Source: Bemisia tabaci (taxonomy: Eukaryota; Arthropoda; Insecta; Hemiptera; Aleyrodidae). From it: DNA of 64,000 nucleotides. Below the pieces are notes generated by a model that saw only the letters and a program-made list of their open reading frames with translations, was not told the DNA's origin and made no database searches. The position numbers and the translations under genes are program-made. The stretch's first letter is position 1, and each line of letters opens with the position of its first letter. This document shows positions 34,560 to 47,500 of the stretch, piece by piece. The DNA lies in contig NC_092794.1 in the NCBI RefSeq assembly GCF_918797505.1, positions 74,685,345 to 74,749,344 on the forward strand. The letters are read 5' to 3'.

Positions 34560-36115
34560 AAAAATTTGGCATTAGTTTGAAAGATCATAAAATTTTGATT
34601 AAGAATCATATACAAAACTTAGGCTTTTCTTATTTTTTTCTTTCCGAATTTTAATATTTAAAAACAACAACCGGCAAAATCTGCTGAAAATTCACGATTT
34701 CTCGCGTTCTTGACCAATTTTAGGTCAAAATAATTAATTTAAGGTTAAAAACAACGGCACCACTGAAAAGTACGCTAAATTTTACATAAGTATACCCATT
34801 CATTTTACCTTTTCATCTTATATGACCTCATTGTGAGACGAATCATTCAAAAGCATGAAGTCAATATTCAACTACAAATTCAGCTGTTTTTTTCCGTTTC
34901 CAGCGCTTTTGATCAATTATTTTTCGACAAAAGTATAACTTATATATACTTTTCAGAAAGGTAATGAAATTTGCAAGACAAATAACACCCTGGTTTTCAT
35001 TTAAATTTTACATCATGTACCTGAAAAGCGTATTTAAGGGAATTACGCTAAAAACTGATTTCTCTAGAAATTTCAGAATTTCAACGATTTTCGGCTTTTT
35101 GACAGCTGGAAACTGAGGATCTGATTCAACGACGGTAATCATCGTTTAGAGCATAAAATTTCCAACAAATTGCATACCTGAAATTACTGGTTTGAATTTT
35201 TTAAAGAGGGTTAGATATGGCGTTAAAGTTGTCTATTGGAAAATCCGGCTGCTCGGTTACGAACCACTTTCTTAACATATACTCAAAATTTTTAAGTTTA
35301 GTAATTTTTGTTTGAAGTAAATTTTATGGTACCAATGTAATAGCACATGGAAGTTAAAAAAATGTCCATGAATAAATTTTTTAAGGTATTTAAGTGTACT
35401 TAGAAGCCAATTTTTGAGACGGTGAAAATTTACAAATTATTGAATAATAAGGCTTTTTCTCAGGTTTTTGTGGTTTTTCATGGCTGCAAACAATTTTTTT
35501 CATCAAACCATGGTAATCATCAAAAAGCAGATAAAATTTTATGTAAGAAATGTACCTTTATTTGAATTTTGGCGTCTCTCGTGAAAATGCGGAGGCAATG
35601 TTGAAAAAAATTGCAATTTGCCCGAAAAAAATTTTCCCGCGATTTTTCTTATTTTTTACGTGTTAAAAAGAGTTTAAGAAAAAAAACAAGGTAAGAAATG
35701 AAAAGTTCATAAAATTTTCTATAACATAGGGCTAGTGAAGTTTGCCGTAAAGTCTTTTTGAGGGGTCCTAGCACTGAATTTTGGTTTAAAAAAAGTTAAA
35801 AAAAAATTGATGAAATTTAATTTTTTAGTTATTTTTGAGATTTTATCGCTTTAAAATGAGCTTTAAAGTTAAAATGAATGATGTAACTGAAAAGTACGTT
35901 AAATTTCGGTCTAGAAAAGTGTGTTCAACATCCTTTCAAGTAATTATTTTTGCCGGTAGGATAATTTCTTCTGGGATCAAAACTGACGCTTTTCTGAAAA
36001 AAGTCCATTTTTAGCTCCATTTTCCTAATTTTTAAGCATTTTAGAGGGGTCTGATCAAAAAACCACTGTAACCACGTGAAAGTACATAAAATTTACAATA
36101 AGATTAGGTACCTTG
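34560..36115. repeat. Highly diverged tandem array, period about 190 bp
   Basis: A degenerate phrase like GAAAAGTAC(G)TAAAATTT followed by TA(A/C)ATAAG...TA.CC recurs near 34575, 34765, 34962, 35153, 35315, 35532, 35702, 35890 and 36078. That gives nine occurrences at about 190-bp spacing. Copies are too diverged for a confident alignment by eye. Confidence 0.5.
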
Positions 36116-37639
36116 TTTCAAAAATTTCGATATTTTTTGTGTTTGACACGGCTTTATTTAAAATTGTCAAAAATGGCAATATTTACAGAAAGTTGATTTT
36201 CTATGCTAAGCACCATCCCTTTATTGGATTGGGTTGTATAATGAAGGCAGCTCGGGGAGCGGGTCTTTTTGCGTTGGAGGAATCAATACTAAAACTAATA
36301 ATTATAATAAATTCAATACAACATTGAAAGTTTGGAACCTTTGGGCGGTCAACTCTAGCGAAAGCGCAAATAAGGATTAAAACGCGAGTACAGGTACGCG
36401 GGAAGGGGATGTCAACAGGGGAGACGGGTAGCACCTGTGCTTTAGGTGACGTAACACAGGCTTGTGTGACTTTATGCCCGGCTTTTCTTTAGAATGAAAA
36501 GTTCATTAATTGAAAGTTTACCGACCTGCCTCCTGTCGTCTGCTTTTCGATCGCTACGAGAGAGGAATCGAACTCAATCTTCAACGGGTGAGTAAAATCA
36601 AAGTATTGAATCTACTTCTACATTTTTCTAAAATCTGTATTGTGTTATAATAAGTCCAGAATGAACCTTTCAATATATTCAGTAAGTATGCGGGCCTGCT
36701 TGCCTGTGTTGTTTACTAAATAAGATGTGAGATCTGGTTCACCGAGATCAGGAAACCTGTTGCTAAAGCCAATTGTAAATCAATGAAACATGATAGCAAA
36801 AAGGAAGCGGAAAATGAAGATAATTAGTAATTCAAATAGTCCTTTCCGAAATTGCTTAACTATTGTAAGAATGAAAAATTCCCCTCTCTTTCCTCCACCG
36901 GATTATCAATCAATCTATCAATGCAACAGGGAAACAATGAGGTACAAACAACTGCAATGAGGTAGGATGCCAAAATACCGAGGAAGAAGCTTCCTTTAGC
37001 GGCGATGAGTCGGATATTGAATAAAAGTATTTTAGAGACAAAAATATTAAAAATCATTTTATACAAAAAGTTAAAGGGAATAAATTAATCAAGTAAAGAA
37101 ATTAGGAAATGTAAGTAAATAATAAGAAAAGTAATAAAAACATGAACCTTCAATTACCCTCGTAATCTTGTCAGCCGAATACACGACAATTTATACAATC
37201 AAATATTCTTTAGCTTGCCATAGACCAAATAAAAATTTAGTTGATATTTTATTTCATTACTCACCTTTATATTTCTCAATTTGTGTCAATTAAATATTCG
37301 ACGTTACTGAAAAAATTGCATTTTCACATTTATATCCTCAATTGGGCGGGGGGGGGGAGGGAGGGGCTTGAAGGACAAGGCGCATAAGTGCAGTTTTCGC
37401 TATTTCGACAAAAACGTGTTAAAAGTTTATAAATTATATGAAGCCTCATGGCGGAGAGAAAGTTCCAACTCACATGTTGATGCTTAAAAATTGGATTTTA
37501 TCAGTGAATTTTTCACAGAATTTATTTCAAACCTAGATTTAGTTGAAATCACTAATATGTCGATTTTTTCGAAAACTGCACTTATGCGCCTTTTCCTTAA
37601 GCCTCTCAATTACTTTTTTACCCTTTCTTATTAACTTTT

Positions 37640-38190
37640 TATGTCATCAAACCGAAACCGACAAACTTTGGTAAAAATACCGGGTAATACTAAGTTTATT
37701 GAAAATAAGTCGATAAACAGGTATGTTACAAATTAAGGCCGCCATCTTTTTTCCGCCATCTTCTTGCCGACATCTTGAATTTTGATTTTGACTACAATTA
37801 ATATCAAATTCAAAATGTACAGGTCAAAATACCAGGGTATACTGAGTTTCATGAAAATCCGGCGATAAACAAGTAGTTTCCAAATTATGGGCGCCATCTT
37901 TAATTTTTAAAAATTATGGCCACCACCTTCTTCCCGCCATCTTTGATTTCAATTCTGGTTAGAACCAACACCGAATTCAAATTCTCTAGGTCAAAATACA
38001 GGGTTTTACTAAGTTTCATGCAAACCAGTCGATAAACAGGTATCTAACAAATTACTGCCGCCATCTTCTTTTCCGCCATCTTGAATTTTGATTCAGACTG
38101 AAAGTAACGTCAAATTCGAATTTCCTAGGTCGATATACTGGGATACACCAAATTTCATGAAAATCTGCCGACAAATAGATGTTTTGCAGT
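37640..38190. repeat. Tandem modules with GCCGCCATCTT motifs, period about 135-165 bp
   Basis: The phrase AAAATAC(C)AGGGT.TACT.AGTTTCATG followed by CGATAAACAGGTA recurs near 37675, 37830, 37995 and 38130. Paired CCGCCATCTT motifs lie between occurrences. The phrase is related to the modules in the hairpin element at 29277-30615. Confidence 0.65.
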
Positions 38191-38972
38191 TTTTTTCTTA
38201 GAATCTTTAACTGCGATAGTCTAAACGGTGAACGAATCAGATAAGCCCCCCCCCCCCCCCCCCGGGGTCCACCATCCCTCTAAGTGCTTCTCCCTTTACT
38301 ATGTACCATGGCTATCAAATTAATAACAAAATTTATTTCAAAAATAGTCGAATATTCGGGAAAAAGGTTCACACTGATCGAAATTCCAGCCAAAATTTAC
38401 AAAAAGTAAAAAATGTCAAATTTGACACCATTCCATAAAGACCCTCTAAAGGTCTTTAACCTTCAGTTAAATTTTGATGTAATATGTGTTTTCAAAAGAA
38501 AATTTCATGCTCTTTCCAATGGTACCAACAGTTTTGAGACAAAAAATTCTTCCATTGCTGTATCTTAAAAGTTACAAACCAAACTTGAAATTTCAAGAAA
38601 ATTCTAGTCTTTTTTTTCGGTGTCTGACCTCGTAGCTCGGCACCAACAAGTCAAAATTAAAAAAACTAATATATATTCGTGAGCAGAATTTTATACTCTA
38701 AAAAAACGACAAGAATGATTTTTTTCACTGGATGCACTAGAATCACACAAAATCGGGAAAACGGTGACGAAGTCAACAATCAATTTATCCGTTATTTCAG
38801 ACGGCCGCCATTTTGTCATACGCAATTTTGACTGTGTTCCCGAGGGGGGCTAATGGTAAACTTTTTTTTGGGGGCTCTAGACATGTTTTGGAGCGCTTTA
38901 AAACACAAGAGAAGTTTGTGCTAATTTGTCCGAGGTTAGACCCTTTTTTTGGCTAGATTGACTGGACTATTA

Positions 38973-39539
38973 CGTTATTTCCACAATAAGTTGCAGTGCG
39001 GCGAGAGGATGCTTCTGCTTCTTAAGTAAAGTGGGACGTGGTGGGAGGGTGGGGGGAGTGCACTACACGCTCGTCTCGTGTGCCAGTTTCTGCGTTAAAC
39101 TCCGGGTTATCCTCGATGTCGTCATGGGCTTACGACATGAACCTATTGGATCTCATTTCCTCCCGTTTCAACTCATCGTGACTCCCCTCGGGGAAAAGAA
39201 CCCCAGTGCGCGGAAGAATTTACTTTTCTTCCTGTTGGGTCAACACACCTCGATTTGGGCGTTTCTTAAAGAGAGGAATTTGGAATGAAAAGGCTATTTC
39301 TTTGTTTTATCGAAAACCTAAAGCTTTTAGTAAACTGAATCATTCCTTTCTTCGGTGTGTAACGGAAAGGACAAAAGAAACCTTGTTCAGCGAAAGGGAC
39401 GATGTGACAGGGGCGAGGAAAAAAGACGGAAATAACTTTCAAAATTGTATTAAAAAGAACAAATAAACATCAGTTTAAACAGCTTGACATCAGTTTTGCA
39501 GAGTTCATACTTCTCATGGGTCGAAATTCTCCGTGCTTT
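38973..39539. other. Gene-free stretch
   Basis: No supported gene is present; overlapping frames at 39031-39466 lack domains. Confidence 0.4.
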
Positions 39540-39574
39540 TTGATTGTGTTTAAATAATTTCAAAATATATGGTG

Positions 39575-39749
39575 ATGGTAACTCCGATTTTCAAAGGGAA
39601 GGACCCCCTTCCCCTTTTAAGTTCATATGGGAACCGGGGAGAGGAGACTTCAGGATGGCGACATCCGGATTCCTTGGGGTCGATCCTCTCTTCGTCCGAC
39701 CTAAAATAACCGAGAAAAAAGCCTGGAGTGGATGGCATGCTACACCCTG
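39575..39749. mobile_element. Solo arm of the CAGGGTG hairpin family
   Basis: The right end ...GCTACACCCTG is followed by TA at 39750-39751. Inward it carries GGATTCCTTGGGGTCGAT and ACCGAGAAAAAAGCCTGG, the diagnostic phrases of the 12765-13689 and 59526-63323 elements. The other arm is absent. Confidence 0.7.
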
Positions 39750-39751
39750 TA

Positions 39752-41345
39752 GGTTCCATTGTGAAATTCACACAGATATTTTTAATCGTGGCAAGAAACT
39801 GTTGCAGAAGAGGTTTTCCTTCTTACAACGAGTCTCCGACTCGGGGTGAAAATCTCATCATACGGGATGTCCCAGAATTGTTGGTCGAAATTCAGAGATT
39901 TTTCCCTGAATGATCCAAAACCCTCAATGCCTCCCTGAGATATCGATGATTTTTGAGCCCGTGGGTGCATTTAGCGTCAAAGAGTACGGTGGAAAACTGA
40001 TTTGTGTTGAGGTTGTTCCGTGACCGTTGCCAATATGCAGAGAAAACTAGGATTTCTCCGGAAATTATAGAGGGAGGGGGGCTTACTCCTTCAGGAGCCG
40101 CTACAGAGAAAAACTTTACAGAAGATGAAGAGGCCTTATTTTTCCCCTTGAAACACGCTCCCTCAGTATGCCCGCATAACTCTGGGACACCCTGCCTCCG
40201 GTGTAATGCGAAAATTCTAGTGTGATGTATGGAACAAGCCGAGGATAATACGTTCGAACGTAAAACTTCGCCGAAAACTTCAAAACTGCGAGTCGCATTC
40301 CCATTCGCTGCACTGGAGTCAGAACGTGGGGTGCTGTCGACGAAGCGACGACGGCGGCGGTTCTGGAGTGATTCGCGGGTGGAGGGGGGAGGGGTGATGC
40401 AGAAGGAGGACGAGGATTGTGATTTCCGGTCTCTCGAGCTGTGTCGGCTGTCGCGGCCAGAGCAGAGAGTATCTCCTCTGGTCGCGGCCTAGAAAACCAG
40501 AATTGAGAATTCCAGGTTCCCGGTCGGCACGACACCATCCGCGGCACTTATGGAATCACTAGAGGGCTACACCCCCTGGCCGCTACGCGTCCCGAACCCC
40601 TGAAGGCGCTCCGCGCCATTGAGAGGCTCTTTTTTGTAGGTGCAGCGTTAATCAAATTCATATTTTCATGATAAAATTTGTTTAACAAATCTCGGCAAAA
40701 CTTTCTACGATTCATTAAGATCTATTGGGTTCATTGACACCATACTTTGGATACGATTATATACTGCAATCTTTCCTTTAGCACGATAAAAAGCTAACAA
40801 AAACCTACTTAAATGCGTAGAATCACTATTCGGTGTTTAAATAGTCTTAAAATCAAACGGGTATTGCCTTGCATCGATCCCAAGTTTCAAAGTTGGCGGT
40901 CGGATCTCCCCGCTGAAATTGGTTCACCACCCGTCCGCCGAGAATGCCACCTCCTTAGCTCGTATCCCCGTGTATTTAAACAACAACAACGTCAAAAAAT
41001 CTGGACGGGTGATAAACAAACTTGCTTTCGTGTAATCATTAATCATTAAATCAATCATGTCCGTGCAGTATTAATATATTTTCGTCCAGTACCTCGTAAA
41101 AAGGAACCGCGAAAGATGAAGATCTGCGTTGAAACATTGCACTCACTGTTTTCAGCAATTGAATTGTTGAATCAGCAATTTTTTCCGTGTATACCCACGG
41201 AGTAAATTTGGAGATAGTATATGATGCATTATATAATGCATTTGATATCCTAAGTTTCATCTGACTCAAAGCACTTGCTGCACATACCGAGGAGTCTTCC
41301 GTTCAGCCGAAAATGGCGATTTGCTATTGGCCCTTCTTCAATTAT
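39752..41345. other. Gene-free stretch
   Basis: No supported gene is present. The 143-codon minus frame at 40116-40547 is low-complexity and GC-rich, with a second open frame opposite it, and carries no domain I recognise. Confidence 0.4.
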
Positions 41346-41349
41346 GAGA

Positions 41350-41835
41350 TTAGTCCAAAGATGTTTTAGGAACTTAAATCAATGACCCACGTGGTGCTTT
41401 TGTGCCAACTTTCAAAGAAGTAAAGACATTTTTTCAAAATCTACTGTCTGTCGAAGTGAGCTACTCGTGTGATCAAAGTGTCCTCTCTATATCATGCGCT
41501 ACCCTTCAATTGTTAGTTTAGTCCAAAGATCTCTTAGGAACTTAAATAAATGACCAAGGTGGTGCTTTAGTGCCAACTTTCAAAGAATTAAAGGCATTTT
41601 TATAAAATTTACAGTCCTTCAAAATGAGCTGTTTGTGTGATGTCGCGGAGCAAAGTGCCTCTTTTGTGCCTCGTATCCCTTGAATTTCAAATTTAGTCCG
41701 ATGACCTTTTAGGAACTTAAATTAATGACCCAAAGGATGTGCTCGATGCCCACTTTTAAAGAATTGAAGGCATTTTTCAAAATTTATAGTCCTTTAAAGT
41801 GAGCTTTCCGTGTGATTTTGCTCAGAATGGACCAC
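41350..41835. repeat. Tandem repeat, period about 170 bp, nearly three copies
   Basis: Units starting TTAGTCCAAAGATGTTTTAG, TTAGTCCAAAGATCTCTTAG and TTAGTCCGATGACCTTTTAG lie at about 41351, 41518 and 41692. Each continues through GGAACTTAAAT.AATGACC and TTTCAAAGAA.TAAAG. The last copy is partial. Confidence 0.82.
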
Positions 41836-42399
41836 GGCCCGTAGCCCCCCCCCCCCCCCCCATTTGAGCGTACCTCAAAATCATTTGACGTGCATAAGGG
41901 GACCATAGATATGGTCTTCTCTAAAAATTTCGAATGAAATCGAACAAATAGATTCTGAGATATCGCTGTACACAGATTTGGGGGACGCCTAACGGACGGA
42001 CACACATTTTTTCAAGTATGGTTATTTTTACTCCTGCGGGCCGATTATTGAAATCGGGCGACAAAGCTCAATCGACTCTATGTTGTGTCGATTGGGTCAG
42101 CGAAGAGCGATTCTTTAATTTCTTGGACCCGATTCGACAAGACCAATTGTCGATTTGAGAGAATAGCTATGTTTATGCGAGCCTCATAACCTAACTTCAA
42201 TCGAAACCTGAGTTTGAAACCAAGGTTCAAATCACGGCATAAACGATACGGAACTAACAAAATGTAGGTTTCCGAAATTTGTGTTTGGAACCTTATTTTA
42301 CACTAAAGACTAGGTTTTCGCACTCCGCATAAACGAACCGGAGGTTGAAATTAGTTGAAATTCGACTTCAAATGCGATTTTCAGGTGCGCGATCGGCAA

Positions 42400-43941
42400 T
42401 ATGGCGGATTTATTATCATACCGTTCGTAAACAACTGGTGCTTATCCCACGATTTAGCTTTAATTTTGCCATTATTCAACATTTTTTACAATCATAATTT
42501 TACTATAATTGTTGCTTCAGCACTTTTACGTGATTCCTTCAGTTATATGTGGCTTACTTATCCTTATTTAGCTAAACGTAGGACGTTATTTTCTAGTGAA
42601 GGTGTTTAGTGTCAGATGGAATCCAGGCTTATTACTACTTTTTCAGATAATTCTTGCAACTCTAATCAACATTTTATGACTACAGAAGCAAAGCAAGCAA
42701 AGAGCTTTACAGGCTACAATTGAGTAATAGCCTTACCTACCAGTTCATCATCTGTGGAGAACTTTTTTACTGTATCCACACGATTTGCCTAGGATTTCAA
42801 GATAAGGCACCCTGCTTCCCTTTAAGTAGTGCACCGAGTTTTTTCATTTCATTCTACCGATTAAATCTGAAATCTGATCCAATCAGAGCTGTGTAGCCCT
42901 TGAATTTGTGTGGTATCCATGTATCTATTTCCTGGTTGTCCTACTGAAAGTGAGAGACCAGCCACAACCGTGACCTGCTGACTTATTTCTTTGATCCAAT
43001 CTCTTGTGAATGATGACTCAAATTCTGAGGCCATCATTTATTGAAACTAGTTCAAAGTTATTGCTCCAAAGTATCGTCACTCTTCTCATACTGAGGCAGA
43101 AGGAAGGAGATTTTTTGGTGAGTGCTCTGTTATCGAAGATTTGCAATTTGAGATAAGAATACGGTTTTTATTGAGGCGTGAAACAATTTTTGGTCGTTGA
43201 ATCACTAGTCATAATTGAGCCTTGGCGTTAGAGATCCATCTATTGGGGAAAGTGGCTCTGCCTGTGCAAAAATATCTTGTGACAGCAGTGAATGTTAGTA
43301 AATGCGCTTTACAGGTAGACTGAAAGCTCCATATTCCAATCTACCCGAATAATTAAATTCAAAAGCATTTTTGAATTGAGCTCATATCGAATCTCAATGG
43401 GAGAATAATATACAGTGTAAGCGAAAGAATATCAATGGTAAGGTTCGGTTTGTGTCTTAGGTTCGTGAAATGCAATGGCAGGTTCTGAAATCTTGTTTGT
43501 CAGTTGCTCTTTACATGAGTCACCTTTGAAAATCAAGTTTAAGAAAAAAAACACATAGGTAGGCAAACAGTAGTAGGTAGCTTGCCTATTTTCTTCCTGT
43601 CTTGCTCATGGACTCGGAGAGCAGTGGGAAAGAGGGGTGAGAAACAGGATTTCAGCGCGTGTCTTAGGGAATGTGGAAATTTAAAATTTGTGAAGCGTCA
43701 TCAGTTTGTTAAGATTGTCACCGTCCGATGCCTCAAGAGGATTTAGACGCTTCTGCTTCAGCGATACATTGTTGACCTATCAATATCCGCATATTTTGAT
43801 CATATTTTGAACGAGCGATTCCCATAAGTATTCCCGATTAGTTATTTGTTTCACTACAATAATGGCAGACATACAATCTTTACGACACCATGGAGTGAAG
43901 GTGTGGTGTTTTACTGGATTAGCACTCCTACACTTTCAATG
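42400..43941. other. Gene-free interior of the older element
   Basis: This is AT-rich sequence with no recognised domain. An 84-codon frame at 42355-42609 is hydrophobic and unconvincing. Confidence 0.35.
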
Positions 43942-44160
43942 CACGGAGAAAAAAAGTTCGGGGATTTGCGCCGACCGGTTCGGTAGGCCCGACTTCGGCG
44001 TGAGGAACTGAATATTCGGGGGCGTATGCGGGCGTCTTCGGCACAACCTACCGTGGTCCCAAATTGGCCTTGGTCTGTTGATCTGAGTAATTTCGGCTCT
44101 CAGACCCGAAGTTTTCCGTTTTGGCGTCGGAGGTATTCGTGTCAGCGGACCAAAAATGTT
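43942..44160. promoter_or_regulatory. Left subterminal repeat region of the CACTA-like element
   Basis: TTCGG or CCGAA occurs at least six times in the first 160 bp (near 43957, 43979, 43994, 44014, 44037 and 44092), along with looser CGAAG variants. Clustered short motifs of this kind near the ends are transposase-binding sites in CACTA elements such as En/Spm; here that role is inferred. Confidence 0.7.
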
Positions 44161-44404
44161 CAGAGATAGAGTTTAGTAACGGAATAAGTAATGGCGCCCG
44201 AGTCCGACGGTGATCTTCAGGCAGTTGAATCCCAGTTTAATCCTAATCCCACAGTTTTAGGAACCTGAAATTTAAATCCCCCGCGACTTATTTAAAAAGT
44301 GCTTCCAGCGAAGACCCGGTTTTTGATGGAGCTGGTGAGTGATGGAACCGGCCTCTTTCATGTTTATACCTGTTGTGTTTCTGACTAGTTCGTGGTCCGT
44401 CGTA

Positions 44405-44425
44405 CTTCAGTTTCAGTTTTCAGTG
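44405..44425 (+). promoter_or_regulatory. Candidate initiator (TCAGT) of the two-gene unit
   Basis: Three overlapping TCAGT strings, matching the arthropod initiator consensus, lie about 120 bp before the first ATG. No strong TATA box precedes them at the right distance, though GTTTATACC occurs about 45 bp upstream. Functional status is unproven. Confidence 0.3.
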
Positions 44426-44540
44426 TTCGTTTGTTCGTTTGTTGCCGTTTGTCTTGTGTGATCGCGTCGTGGAAGTTTTAATATGTAGTGAAAAGTAAAA
44501 GTGAAAAGAGTGAAAGAAGTTTGTTGTGGTGAGAAGAAGA

Positions 44541-47500
44541 ATGTACTCGGACTTCGTCCGGATCCTCGTCGGAGAGTGGGGAATGACCCCCAGTTCCGCT
44601 CAACTCGTCGAAGGTAAACCTTATCATTTCTAGGCATATTTTCTCTGATTTTTATTGATATTGACCAGCTTCTCTAGGTATTTTATATTATGTTGCTCAA
44701 GTGAACAAAGCAACACAGAGATCTCATGTATGCTTGTCAATTGCTCAGTACAAGTTCGCCTAACCTAACTACCTTCTAATGTGTGGCTCAATGCTCCAGG
44801 GTTCTTTGACAGAAATGTAAAAACGCTTCATGAAACCTCTTTGATCTCATAACTTTGTGGAAGTGCCATCACTAGTTCCATGCAAATGCGTAGTACCATC
44901 CACAGCTTGAGCTTTGAAATCAAAGAAGTTCTCTAGCATTTTGAAATTTTTGCCCACCCAGAATTCACACATCACTTATCAAAGCTTTCAGCACATGTAA
45001 CTGTAGCATTACCTACTCATGCACAGCTTTCACTCACCTATTCAATAGTTTTAACTATCTGCATCAAATTCTAGTCAGTTTAGTCTAGAATTTTAAGTTT
45101 TTGACCGCACTCATTATTGAAAATATTCAGGAATCTTGAAGGGGTACTTCTCTTGTGTAACATTCTACAACAAGAGGTGCGTTCTCTGGACGTTGGTATC
45201 AGGTCTCTTTCTGATTACCCGATGAACAGGTTGAGAGTCAGAGGGTTGTTCTTGAAAACTTGCTGACTTCAGGCTAATTACTTGATGACTGCCATTGCTC
45301 TATGGAATCACTCAAGTGACATTTTCATACCTAGAAGTTTAGAATGCCCTTTCATTTTCAAGGAGTTTCCTTTTTCTTTTTTTCTCAAATGCACTCAAGT
45401 ACCCACACAGTTAAAAACCTTGACAGGAAGCAACCTTATCTTGTTTGCCACACCCACATGCTTGACATACTGTTGAAAGCAGTGCCTTCCAACCTCAAGT
45501 TAGGATTTCACGTCATTTTTTTTTTTTTTTAATTTTCGAGGTGCTAGAAAATTATCTACTTAACACAGACAGAAGGTTCTACCAAAGTTATCCCATAAAC
45601 TGATTTAAACCTAAACCCCTGTCTTTAAATTGTTTCATTCCTATAAATATCTCATTCCAGATAACAAGATTGATCTGAATCTAATGAAAGAAACTTCGTA
45701 TTCTGATTTTTCGGATTTAGTACTCCTAATGCCTGTTGGAGATAAAATCAGATTCAAGCAAGGCTTTGAAAGATTACACAAGAATACACCCAGCAATCAA
45801 AATGTTTCGGACGCCAATGTATCTGTGGATATTCAAATTGATCCTGAGGTTTGAAAATCTTAATAATCTTTCATATTTTTGCTAGTACTTCACGTACAAA
45901 AACAAAAAAAAAAAGTTAGGCTGTGAGGTGATTCACAGTAGCATACAAGTAAATCTGTGCAAGAACCTTAGCCTTTATCTCACAATATTAGTACTCTCAT
46001 GCAAGACTTTTGTCATTCAGTGGCATGGTGCAGAGGCTCAAAGAAAGTAATTTCTGCCCCTCCTATCAAGCATCTGCACCACACTGCCGTGCGGCAAGTG
46101 CCTTTCTGATAGAGACAAATATTGTACAGTTCAGGGGATGATTCTTGAAAGCGCTTACATTGTTGGTTACCATGTACTAGTGCTAGTCAGCACATGAAAA
46201 AGGGGCATTGTGGGAAGGAAAGTAGCATTGTGTAAGGACATTTTTCTTGAAACAGTTTGTCTATTCCCTGTGCCTTATAAGTTATGTTTTTTCCTACCTA
46301 GGCAATGAACAATCTAAGGCCAATGAAATCAGTGTAAGTTTTAAAGTATAATGATTTCTACTTATTCATCAACTCATGATGTGTGAAAATGGATTGTATT
46401 CTGCTGGACTTACTGTAAGATTATTCTCATGATTAATTAATTGGATTGCGTTCAACAGAAAGGAACCAAGTCACATTGGCTGTCGTCAAATTTCATTGGA
46501 TTTATTTCTTTGAGCGATAATACTTGCACAGGTTCGTGTGAATATTTCAGGGATTTCTTCATGTAGTGCATGAATAATTACCTGAAATTTTAGAAATAAT
46601 ATCTACAAGTGATTGCCTGTAAAAAAAATACATTATTCGATAAAGTTTGGAAACAATTGATGCATCTTTGTTTCTCTCTACTGAATGAGGTCCAATTAAC
46701 CAGAACACCCTCTCTAATTCCTTGCAAAGTCAAAGCGATTCTGTTGAACTCAATCCAAAAGGCTTGAGCATTTGGAGACAGTGCCATTGTAATCTGTATA
46801 TTTGAACCTAGACCTATGGAAACGGTTAAGTTTCAATCCATTTCCTAACATGATTAGACAAAACTGAGTACATTGAAGAAATAATGTTTACAGCCTCAAA
46901 AAGGCTATCATTTGAAATTTTAAATCGTTGCAAGCAGAAAAGTTTCCAACTCAAACAACTTCAGCAAAATTGATGGATTTGCAGCGTATTTTTTTCCACT
47001 TTTTCTTGAAAATAAATATGTTTTTTTTGTTTAATTGTAGGCTGAGGCTGCCCTAAAGGACCTTTTAGAGGCAAGTTCGAGCTCCAGTACACAATTCAGT
47101 CCGAACATAATTCATGTCGAATCAGCCATACCCAACCCACCACCAGGAACCCAAGAAACAAGTGAAAACAAGACTCCGCCCCAAGTCCTCACTCCGCGGC
47201 GCAGTCCGCGCATCCAGCAACAGCAATTGCAAAGAGAGGAAAACAAGGAGAAGGACAAAGATGGTCCCAGGAAGAATTTGTTTGGCACTTCGTCGAAGCA
47301 AGATGACGCTGAGTTGACACTAAATAGCCATTACAGTTTGCAAATTCTCTTGCTTAGCGATCCGAAAGGAAAGGCTGTTTACCATTCGTACAGCCATGAA
47401 AAAAGTCTAACGACCAAACAAAAAGCTGTTTTGGTCAATCTCATTATTTCTAAAGAACTGAGCGAATCCAAAAATTACACCATAAGTTCTCAGCGATTTT

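Larger units (their letters stand above)
34334..38969. mobile_element. 4.6-kb non-coding element with TAGTCCAGTCAATCTAGC ends and TTA duplication
   Basis: The 18-bp end TAGTCCAGTCAATCTAGC at 34334 is perfectly inverted at 38952-38969. A TTA lies directly outside each end (34331-34333 and 38970-38972). A second inverted block (CCTCGGACAAATTAGCACAAACTT) follows a few bases further in. The 3-bp TTA duplication fits PIF/Harbinger-type insertion, but no transposase is visible and the assignment is tentative. The interior is AT-rich satellite-like sequence. Confidence 0.75.

Noticed and set aside
40116..40547. 143-codon minus-strand ORF
   Set aside because: Low-complexity Pro/Ala-rich stretch in GC-rich DNA with an overlapping ORF on the opposite strand and no recognisable motif.
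46302..46333. Possible 32-bp microexon in intron 2 of the SAM-like gene (CCTAG acceptor, GTAAGT donor)
   Set aside because: Its length breaks the reading frame between exons 2 and 3, which already join in phase.
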